From a virus, in the IMG/VR virus record IMGVR_UViG_3300006919_000111, positions 1 through 43,004 of that record: a stretch of DNA of 43,004 nucleotides, one strand, 5' to 3'. The notes beneath the pieces were generated by a model, which ran no database searches, was not told the origin of the DNA, and saw only the letters and a list, made by a program, of their open reading frames with translations. Positions within the stretch are counted from its first letter, which is position 1. Each line of letters starts with the position of its first letter. Below, in pieces: positions 15,283 to 21,752 of this stretch. The position numbers and the translations under genes were made by a program.

Positions 15283-17001
15283 TTAGAACCATGATGGACC
15301 ATTGTTCTTTCCCAATGAGATGCGTGATTTCCGTGGGGAGGCATCCATCTCGTCATAGAAGACATCTAGCTCTTTGTTCAGAGCTTCCTGGTGTCTCTCC
15401 TCCATGACCTGCTTGGCATCAATGACCATGGTGGTCCCCCAATACTCAGCAGCCATGGCCACAGCATCCAATCGGTCATCATGTTTGACTGCACCTTTGA
15501 GACGCTGCATCCGAGTGGCCTGCCAAGTGAATCGGTAGCTCCCTTTGTTCAAGTGGTATTCGGGAGACTCGACACTCTGATGGTCATCCAAGATTGCCTG
15601 CTTAGAGACGATCAATCTGTGGTTGGTCCACACTGGTTCCAGTGCATCCAGGATCCTTCCCTCCTTGGCTTTGGTGTGTCTCACATCAGTCACAGTGACT
15701 GGATACCCATTGTCCACCAATGCCTTCTTGAGAAGCGAGCTAAAGGCTCCTCCTCCGTAGTTCTCCTCACAGATGATCTCTCGGACACCAAACTTCTTAG
15801 CAGCCTGAGCGAGCTTCCCAAGGGTGTCTGAGCTATACCCATCCATGGACCCACCCACATCAAGCAAATATAGGAATCCGCTCTTGTGTCCCATGACACA
15901 CCAGCTAGTCTCATCCTTACCCTTGCCTGAAGGGTCCACAGCCATCACTATTCCATCGTATGGGGCGTACTCCCCCAGGACTTCCATGGGTGCAAAGAAC
16001 CTGTCTCCAGGTAAACCTACCACAGGTAGATCTTTGATCTCCTGACCAGGACCAGAAGCCCAGATCACTCGACCTGGAGCTAACTCAGGGTCCAAGTCCA
16101 TGACAACCAGATCCCTGAGTTTGAGGGGATACCGATCAGCATCACTGAGGCTGGTGTCTAGTTGGAACTGAAGTGCAAACCCGGTAGGTCCATAGCTCAG
16201 TTCACGCTCCAGGAGGTCTTCTTCAGAGAAGCGTTTAGGGTCTGTCCCCATCCAGATCCTAGAGGGGTCTTCTATCTGTGCTTCAATCGAGGGAGCAAGG
16301 TTGGAGCCATACTTGACTTCCACAGTCCCTGGTCTTGGAACTCGTGCTGGCCACACTTTGAGATCCCAGCCCCTAGCTGGAAGCTTGTTGTACAGACTGG
16401 CCTCAATCTGAGGAGTCCCCAGGTAGATGATGTGGCCCCCTGGTTTGATCACCGAGTCAAACTCCTTCACCAACTCAGCAATCTTGTCTTGCTTGTGTTG
16501 AGTCTCTGAGTTCTCTGGTGTCTCAATGTCGTCAGCCACGATGATGTCAGCACGACTGCCAGTCAACTGACCAGTGATTCCCACTGACTTGACTGATGGT
16601 GAGTGGTCTGGTCCACAGAGGCTCACATCGAACGCCACATTGCTGAAGCGTTTGTCGTCCCCTGGTTCAGGGACAAGGTGTTGGAGCATGGGCCACTCCA
16701 TCATCACTCTCTTACAGAAGGTTGAGAAGGCTTGTGCGCGTTCCTTAGACGCAGACACCACCATGATCTTGAGATCAGGGTTCAGTAGGAGACACCAAAG
16801 AACATAGGCAGAAGTCTCATAGGACTTACCTGCTCCACGGAAGGCTTCAATGACTCGTCGTCTAGGACCGTGTTGCAGATACTCAGCAATCTCGTACTGA
16901 ACAGGTGTTGGCTCGGGTAGACCGAGGAACGACCACATCAGAAACAAGAAGTTGCGAAAGTCTCTAAGCTCTTCAGGAACCTCTGCGTCAGCGTGCTTCA
17001 T
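15283..17001 (-). CDS. large terminase subunit (T7 gp19-like)
   Basis: Packaging motor with ATPase and nuclease. ATPase: Walker A AFRGAGKSYET (K59) and Walker B DIIVADDIE. Nuclease: AVDPSGKG (D356), IICEENYGGG and KHDDRLDAVAMA supply the acidic metal ligands of the RNase H-like fold. 572 aa (T7 gp19 has 586). The start ATG shares its first base with the stop of the small subunit gene. It is the last gene of the late operon and is followed by a terminator. Confidence 0.96.
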   Translation of the reverse strand: MKHADAEVPEELRDFRNFLFLMWSFLGLPEPTPVQYEIAEYLQHGPRRRVIEAFRGAGKSYETSAYVLWCLLLNPDLKIMVVSASKERAQAFSTFCKRVMMEWPMLQHLVPEPGDDKRFSNVAFDVSLCGPDHSPSVKSVGITGQLTGSRADIIVADDIETPENSETQHKQDKIAELVKEFDSVIKPGGHIIYLGTPQIEASLYNKLPARGWDLKVWPARVPRPGTVEVKYGSNLAPSIEAQIEDPSRIWMGTDPKRFSEEDLLERELSYGPTGFALQFQLDTSLSDADRYPLKLRDLVVMDLDPELAPGRVIWASGPGQEIKDLPVVGLPGDRFFAPMEVLGEYAPYDGIVMAVDPSGKGKDETSWCVMGHKSGFLYLLDVGGSMDGYSSDTLGKLAQAAKKFGVREIICEENYGGGAFSSLLKKALVDNGYPVTVTDVRHTKAKEGRILDALEPVWTNHRLIVSKQAILDDHQSVESPEYHLNKGSYRFTWQATRMQRLKGAVKHDDRLDAVAMAAEYWGTTMVIDAKQVMEERHQEALNKELDVFYDEMDASPRKSRISLGKNNGPSWF

Positions 17002-17216
17002 TAGCCAAGGGCTTCCGACTGCTCAATGTTGAATGGCAGGACTTTGCCTTCGACTTTCTTCTTCAACTTCTCTAGCTGAGACTCATCTTTGATGGCCACA
17101 GTGATTCCGTTGTCTTTCAAGAACTTGATGGAGGCTAGTAGATCTCCAGTCGAACATTCGTCATCAGCCACCCTGTTGATCAGGGTCTTCGTGACTAGCT
17201 CGTGGAGGTCGTCCAT
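17001..17216 (-). CDS. small terminase subunit (T7 gp18-like)
   Basis: 71 aa, charged and helical, with LLASIKFLKDNGI and a Lys-rich C-terminal half; directly before the large subunit, where T7 has gp18 (89 aa). It would recognise phage DNA for packaging. I chose ATG 17216 (MDDLHELV) with the weak site AAGAAAAG. A longer frame up to 17330 is only the shadow of the overlapping lipoprotein gene and lacks a start signal. Call rests mainly on position, size and helical content. Confidence 0.7.
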   Translation of the reverse strand: MDDLHELVTKTLINRVADDECSTGDLLASIKFLKDNGITVAIKDESQLEKLKKKVEGKVLPFNIEQSEALG

Positions 17217-17652
17217 CTGACTTTTCTTCGTTGTCAATGGTCTGTACCTTTGATTTGAGTTTGAGGATCCACCCGAAGAACCTTCTTGGGTGGGTGATGA
17301 TGTAGATGAAGACCAACAGGCCCATCCCACCGAGAACCCAAGGCTTCGCTACTGCTTTCGCATTGTCGTTGATGAACTTCTGTACATCTGGATCCTCTGT
17401 CAACAGCGCGTAGGTCAGGGAGTCTGTGCGTTTCTCTTGGTGCTTGATCTCAAGGTTGGAGTCTGTTGCCTCCATCCAGAGCGCACCAAGCATCCCACCT
17501 ACAAGAGTCCCTACGGGACCAAGCGTAGATCCAGCCACAGCCCACATAGCAATGAAGCCTGCTTCCAGACCTTCTTCTGCAAGTTGTCGAGGCTGACCTG
17601 CTTGACACCCTCCAAGAGAGAGTGCCATGCACAGCAGGATTACACGAACCAC
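17164..17652 (-). CDS. predicted lipoprotein with C-terminal membrane span, possible spanin
   Basis: 162 aa from a GTG start. The N-terminus is a lipoprotein signal: VRVILLCMALS, then lipobox LGGC with C16 as the lipidated residue. A Gly-rich hydrophobic segment lies at 31-60 (VAGSTLGPVGTLVGGMLGALW) and a clear membrane span at 104-120, followed by a basic, then hydrophilic tail. A lipobox plus a C-terminal span is the layout of unimolecular spanins (for example T1 gp11), which fuse outer and inner membrane in the last step of lysis. The extra Gly-rich segment is unusual. It lies between other membrane proteins and the terminases, as lysis genes do in T7-like phages. Confidence 0.65.
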   Translation of the reverse strand: MVRVILLCMALSLGGCQAGQPRQLAEEGLEAGFIAMWAVAGSTLGPVGTLVGGMLGALWMEATDSNLEIKHQEKRTDSLTYALLTEDPDVQKFINDNAKAVAKPWVLGGMGLLVFIYIITHPRRFFGWILKLKSKVQTIDNEEKSDGRPPRASHEDPDQQGG

Positions 17653-17759
17653 GAGATCACGACACTCAGCAACATTCCCATGAGAACCATGAAGACATCG
17701 CGTGAGAACCTGTGCTGAGGATCAGCTAGGTGGAGTTTGAGTTTGGTGAGTGTGTTCAT
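17640..17759 (-). CDS. 39-aa single-span membrane peptide, holin-like candidate
   Basis: A short gene in another frame, starting ATG 17759 inside the end of the 101-aa gene and ending TAA 17642-17640 inside the start of the lipoprotein gene. The N-terminal half is hydrophilic and basic (NTLTKLKLHLADPQHRFSRD); residues 22-39 form one membrane span, VFMVLMGMLLSVVISWFV, ending at the stop. Overlap on both sides suggests coupled translation. Small one-span proteins in lysis cassettes are often holins or antiholins. Ribosome binding site is weak. Not proven to be expressed. Confidence 0.5.
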   Translation of the reverse strand: MNTLTKLKLHLADPQHRFSRDVFMVLMGMLLSVVISWFV

Positions 17760-18027
17760 TCAATCGAGTTTCAAGTATTTTGAGTTGGTGAGAGAGTTTC
17801 AGGACTTCGACTGTAAGGTTACCGTCTTGAGTCAGAGCGATCGTCTCCAGTTTTTCAATCCTGCCAGTAAGCCTGTTGACATCGGAGATCAATCTCTTGA
17901 TCACCCAACAACAGACAAGGATTAAGCAAGCAGTAAGACTAGAAGACACAGTAAGCCAAAAGGCTGCATCTGTATTCCCTGGTGTTTGTGCGTCAAGAAC
18001 GGACAGGAAAATGAACACCGTTACCAA
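17722..18027 (-). CDS. membrane protein with coiled coil, lysis candidate
   Basis: 101 aa. A short hydrophobic N-terminus (VTVFIFLSVLDA) is followed by a strong membrane span at 22-43 and then a long heptad-like coiled coil (about 45-93). The frame opens at a TTG that overlaps the stop of the GH10-like gene (TTGGTAA); a GTG three codons on is an alternative. No clear ribosome binding site. A span followed by a coiled coil is typical of i-spanins, and T7 has its holin at this place, so either role is possible. Confidence 0.6.
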   Translation of the reverse strand: MVTVFIFLSVLDAQTPGNTDAAFWLTVSSSLTACLILVCCWVIKRLISDVNRLTGRIEKLETIALTQDGNLTVEVLKLSHQLKILETRLNEHTHQTQTPPS

Positions 18028-19082
18028 GAGGAGTATTGAGGACCAAGAACAGAGATGTTCCCGGTAATCAACTTTCGTTGATTGTTGTCATCGAACAGTA
18101 AAGGCTGTTCAGTTGGATAGGTACTTCCGTTCTTTTCGTAGAGCCAAGAGTATTTGTCTGAGAGTCCCCAGAACCAGATGCCTTTGACACCTGCATTCTT
18201 AGCTGCACGGAAGAGACGAGAGGCTACTAAGGCAGCAGCCTTCTGTCGTTGAATGTCGGTAGTACCGTTAGGCAGAGTAGATGTCGTGAAGTCGCATTCA
18301 GTAATCAGCACTTGACCAAATACTTCATTCAATCGCTCAAACCCTTGTTGCATCCCAGCTTCAGAGTAGTTGATCAGACAGTCCATGTGACTCTGCGAGC
18401 CAATGAAGAGTCGTTCTCGTTCAATGTAGCCGTTGTTGACCAAGTAGTTAGCTAGGTCCACATATGCATCAATCTTGTCAGAGTACAACGAGTAGTCATC
18501 AATCTTGTAATCGTTCAAGCCGATCATAGCTTTCGTGTCTACGAGGGCTGCACGCTGAACATTCTGACCAATCTCTGCAAAGGTCAGGTCATCCACATCT
18601 TCAAAGGTCTTGATTGCTCCTGTACTGTTCAGGAGTTCGTTCCAGACCTGGATGTAGTCGAACCGACCACGGAAGTAGCCAACCACAGTGTCGATGTGAA
18701 CATGGTTAGCTACGATTCGTTCCCCCTGATCAACGATTGGATAGCCCTTGTTGACCGGGAAGAAGGTCGGTTTAGCCCACAGCAGTGTATGGAGCATCGT
18801 GACTGCTCTGTGCTGCTCCGCATAGGCCAGCATCGCCTCAGCAGTAGTCCAATCGTAAGTGGAGTAGTTGGGCGCACCATCAGCAAGTAGCTGATTCCAC
18901 TTCATAGCGTTGCCATCCAGGTATCCCTGGAACTTACTGAACAGTAGGTTCCTGGATTCTGAGTCTAGATCGGCATCATCTACATGGAGCATGGCTCCAA
19001 TGAACGGATCTTTGAGGGATTTAGTCCGATTCCGGCGAGTGTCTCGGAACCGGGAGAAGAGTTTACGAGCAGTCATGCACAT
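18021..19082 (-). CDS. GH10 (xylanase-type) glycoside hydrolase, probable virion depolymerase
   Basis: 353 aa. From about residue 30 the sequence follows the GH10 endo-xylanase fold: NAMKWNQLL near the start of the barrel, HTLLWAKPTFF, IDTVVGYFRGRFDYIQVWNELL with the acid/base Glu (E149), LNDYK, FIGSQSH, ITECDFTTS with the nucleophile Glu (E262), then GIWFWGLSDKYSW. The two Glu are 113 residues apart, close to the 100-110 usual in GH10. There is no signal peptide, so it is not exported by the host; its place among fibre genes suggests a tail-associated enzyme that cuts a surface polysaccharide. Substrate need not be xylan. Confidence 0.82.
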   Translation of the reverse strand: MCMTARKLFSRFRDTRRNRTKSLKDPFIGAMLHVDDADLDSESRNLLFSKFQGYLDGNAMKWNQLLADGAPNYSTYDWTTAEAMLAYAEQHRAVTMLHTLLWAKPTFFPVNKGYPIVDQGERIVANHVHIDTVVGYFRGRFDYIQVWNELLNSTGAIKTFEDVDDLTFAEIGQNVQRAALVDTKAMIGLNDYKIDDYSLYSDKIDAYVDLANYLVNNGYIERERLFIGSQSHMDCLINYSEAGMQQGFERLNEVFGQVLITECDFTTSTLPNGTTDIQRQKAAALVASRLFRAAKNAGVKGIWFWGLSDKYSWLYEKNGSTYPTEQPLLFDDNNQRKLITGNISVLGPQYSSW

Positions 19083-19083
19083 T

Positions 19084-19467
19084 CTAGGCCGATGGGACCG
19101 GGTAGCTGATGTAGATCACAACAGAGCGTGCTGAAGCATTGCCGTTGTAGAACTGCATCCGTGGAGGCATGACATTGCCTGGAACATATCCAGCGTAAGT
19201 CGTGCCGTCAGCCATCTTCAGTTGACCAGCAGTATTAGTAGCAATGAGATTCTCAAGGTCACGGGCGTTAGTGCCGTCCGTTTCCCATTGATCAGTGCCA
19301 GTGTTCCAGCTAGGCAGGAACATATCGACATCAGCACCTGAGACAGTGATGAAGACAGAGACTGCTCCGTGAGTGTTGATGATGTCTGACCATTCAGCGT
19401 TAGCAAGGTTTGAGATCGTCACTACATGAAGGTAGCGGTTGACCTCATCAATGATTTTAGTAGCCAT
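19084..19467 (-). CDS. hypothetical tail-module protein, 127 aa
   Basis: Beta-rich protein of about 127 aa: strands such as YLHVVTISNL, AVSVFITVSGADVDMFLPSW and a C-terminal SARSVVIYISYPVPS. It looks like a small structural or carbohydrate-binding beta sandwich. It lies between the two glycoside-hydrolase genes, one base or so from the next start, so it may link or support one of them on the virion. No family recognised. Confidence 0.7.
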   Translation of the reverse strand: MATKIIDEVNRYLHVVTISNLANAEWSDIINTHGAVSVFITVSGADVDMFLPSWNTGTDQWETDGTNARDLENLIATNTAGQLKMADGTTYAGYVPGNVMPPRMQFYNGNASARSVVIYISYPVPSA

Positions 19468-19474
19468 TGTTTAG

Positions 19475-21265
19475 TTAGAGTTGGAAGGAGGAGTGTTGAC
19501 CAGACACCAGCCGTGCTGCGTCTAGTAGTTTGAAGGAGCCATCGGAGTCAGCAGCAGCATCTTCAAGAGTGGTGCAAAGCGACCAGTACCCGTCAGGGTT
19601 AGAAGGCCCGGTCAAAGTAAACCACGACCATCCAGGGACTTTGCCTCCGGCTGTCGTGAAGATGCCGCACCAAGTCTCATGCGCCAATCGTAGAAGCTCT
19701 GCGAACCTGTCCGATTGGTACTGGTTGACGAACTCAAGAAGCTCTGGCGTTCCGCTGTTCCCCCCGTAACCGGCGCAGTGGTGGTTAGCCTCGTATGCAA
19801 CGATGCTTTTGTCAGGCCAGTGGACAAAGACCTGATCGGCGTTCTTTTGCCAAGTGTCTCCGATTGCGCCGTTTGTGTGGAACTGCGTAATCTCATACTC
19901 AATGGAGTCGTAGCCTTCTGTGAAGTCGGGTGACTGATCCTCTCCGTTGGTGACATTTCCTGGTCCGCCTTTGGTAGTGTTCAATGCGCCGCCAGAGATC
20001 CAGTTCACACTGCCAGTGAACCAAGAACCAAAGTAACCCGAGAACCCGAAGGTCGGGAAGAAGTCACCAGTCATGTCCGTCGAGCCAGAGTCAAACGGCT
20101 CCGACGAGTTGCACTCGTAGGTGTTTTTGTTGCGACCCGTGTAGCCAGTCTGCATACACAGGACTGGACAGAAATCCTTGCCTGCTGCATCGAAGACAGT
20201 TTCGATGATGTCCATGACTTGCTTGGCTCGGAAGCCACTCTGCCTCCACGCCGGGTAAGAGTCTCCACCGTGACGGCCATCGCCTGCCCCTGGGCTACTC
20301 TCCGTGGCTACCTCTTCGGCAAGGCCAGTCTGGTGCATGATGGCGTTGATGGCGAACCCGAAGTTCCACATCTCATTCGATAGCTCGATGATTGGTGGCC
20401 CTGTATCGAAGTTGTGGAAGGTAACGAGATCGGTTGCCCAATCCGTCACGGCAGCATCGGTGAACTCGCCGGGGACGCAGTACCAGCCCTGCACTCCACA
20501 CGCACTGACCAGTTCGCACAGCGCACGAAGAGGCATTCCACCTGTGCGGAACTCGCCTGCGCCACCGTTGTAGGGGCCGTGCGAGAATGTCGCAAAGGTG
20601 TAGGGCTTCGTCTTCCCTGCTGCGTTGTAAGTGGTATTACCAGACTTTTGGTTCGTTGCAGCCTCGTTCATGACGCGGATGTGACCCCAAGGGGCCACTG
20701 CATCAATGCGTGACTGTCGAATGAAGTTCGCTCCACCTACGCGAGTAGTTCCTGCAAGACTGGTTTCACAGATCTCAACATCACGGATCGGGTCGAGAGC
20801 ATACGCCGCTGCCCCTCCTGGACTCGCATCAATGTCCGCCTTTGAAATCTTGAAGGTGATGGTCCCCGCCATTGCGGTAATGTTGTAGTCCGTGTGCTGC
20901 GGGTTTGTGGCATCGGTTACCGTCCCCGCCGAGCCACCGTTAAAGATGATGGACGGCTTGACCCCATTACCGCCAACCCAGGAGCAGCGATAGTCCGTGT
21001 ATGGGAAGTCCCCGTCCGCTGGGCTTGTGTGGAGGACGGTCTGGATGTGGCTCGACGCTGAACCCACACCTTCAGGCCAGCCATCGTCACTGTAAGTTCC
21101 ATCGAATTTCGCCCATGTGTTGTCCACCCACCCGGGACGCGCCTTGTAGTAGATATTGTTGAATGGGCAGCCGCCCTCATAGTCCGAGACAGGCTCAAAC
21201 TGAACGCCCTCAATGGCGCAGTTTGACTTACGCGGATTCGTAACTAGGAACTCAAGGCGAGCCAT
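19475..21265 (-). CDS. second glycoside-hydrolase-like protein (TIM-barrel type, SNEMWN)
   Basis: 596 aa. About residues 180-560 read as a TIM-barrel hydrolase: IIELSNEMWNFG with a probable acid/base Glu (E298), and SIVAYEANHH with a probable nucleophile Glu (E492) at the end of a strand, as in clan GH-A enzymes and in a group of secreted proteins with the SNExWN and VAYExxxH pair. The first 170 residues are beta-rich and probably an attachment or binding domain. No signal peptide. It overlaps nothing but is packed between fibre-module genes. GC content is higher than in the structural genes to the right. Substrate unknown. Confidence 0.65.
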   Translation of the reverse strand: MARLEFLVTNPRKSNCAIEGVQFEPVSDYEGGCPFNNIYYKARPGWVDNTWAKFDGTYSDDGWPEGVGSASSHIQTVLHTSPADGDFPYTDYRCSWVGGNGVKPSIIFNGGSAGTVTDATNPQHTDYNITAMAGTITFKISKADIDASPGGAAAYALDPIRDVEICETSLAGTTRVGGANFIRQSRIDAVAPWGHIRVMNEAATNQKSGNTTYNAAGKTKPYTFATFSHGPYNGGAGEFRTGGMPLRALCELVSACGVQGWYCVPGEFTDAAVTDWATDLVTFHNFDTGPPIIELSNEMWNFGFAINAIMHQTGLAEEVATESSPGAGDGRHGGDSYPAWRQSGFRAKQVMDIIETVFDAAGKDFCPVLCMQTGYTGRNKNTYECNSSEPFDSGSTDMTGDFFPTFGFSGYFGSWFTGSVNWISGGALNTTKGGPGNVTNGEDQSPDFTEGYDSIEYEITQFHTNGAIGDTWQKNADQVFVHWPDKSIVAYEANHHCAGYGGNSGTPELLEFVNQYQSDRFAELLRLAHETWCGIFTTAGGKVPGWSWFTLTGPSNPDGYWSLCTTLEDAAADSDGSFKLLDAARLVSGQHSSFQL

Positions 21266-21268
21266 CTT

Positions 21269-21514
21269 TTACCCTCCAAGGACACTGCGTGCGTTGTACT
21301 GGTCTTCTCCGTCTTCGCTTAACAGCTTAAACTGAGTAGTGATTCCGTGAGCTTTTGGAGTGCGCCAGATGCCCGGTTCTTTGGCAACGAGTAGACCACC
21401 AAGAGCAAGCTCTTTGATTCCCTTGAGGTCTTGAACAGTCACTTCAGATTCTGCGAGCAGAGTCCCGGTAGCTGTGTCAAAGACTGTGCGTTTGAAGGTG
21501 AGGGGGAACGCCAT
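21269..21514 (-). CDS. small fibre-module protein A, 81 aa
   Basis: Starts at ATG 21514 overlapping the stop of the next gene upstream (TAATG). Pattern: N-terminal PLTFKRTVFDTATG, a helical middle, then EPGIWRTPKAHG. It shares this pattern with its neighbour 21514-21750 (PIQLKKTVLEEGG ... SPGVWRGHRPNG), so the two look like paralogues. They could be small fibre-associated proteins, fibre chaperones or linkers. A longer start at 21529 is possible but has no advantage. Confidence 0.65.
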   Translation of the reverse strand: MAFPLTFKRTVFDTATGTLLAESEVTVQDLKGIKELALGGLLVAKEPGIWRTPKAHGITTQFKLLSEDGEDQYNARSVLGG

Positions 21515-21750
21515 TACGGAGTCCCCCACAGGCTGTTCAGTTCTTCTAGCTGTGCCTCGTTTGGCGTTGCAAGTTCGATTGCAACGGGCTTACCGTTTGG
21601 GCGATGGCCCCGCCAGACTCCCGGCGAAGAGGGTGTTAGTTTGCAAAAGTCCTTGTACCGCGCAGCCCCTCTTGGGCTTTCGACAAGGGCTTCCGTAACG
21701 ACTGCGCCGCCTTCTTCCAGGACGGTCTTCTTTAGTTGGATTGGGTACAT
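21514..21750 (-). CDS. small fibre-module protein B, 78 aa
   Basis: Follows the tail fibre gene after two bases. Similar in order of motifs to the 81-aa gene next to it: PIQLKKTVLEEGG, then SPGVWRGHRPNGKPVAIEL and an acidic C-terminal helix. Function unknown; the position directly after the fibre suggests an assembly factor or a fibre-tip component. Confidence 0.65.
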   Translation of the reverse strand: MYPIQLKKTVLEEGGAVVTEALVESPRGAARYKDFCKLTPSSPGVWRGHRPNGKPVAIELATPNEAQLEELNSLWGTP

Positions 21751-21752
21751 GA

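Noticed and set aside
17217-17330. N-terminal extension of the small terminase
   Set aside because: Low-complexity Ser/Gly sequence that is the shadow of the overlapping lipoprotein gene.
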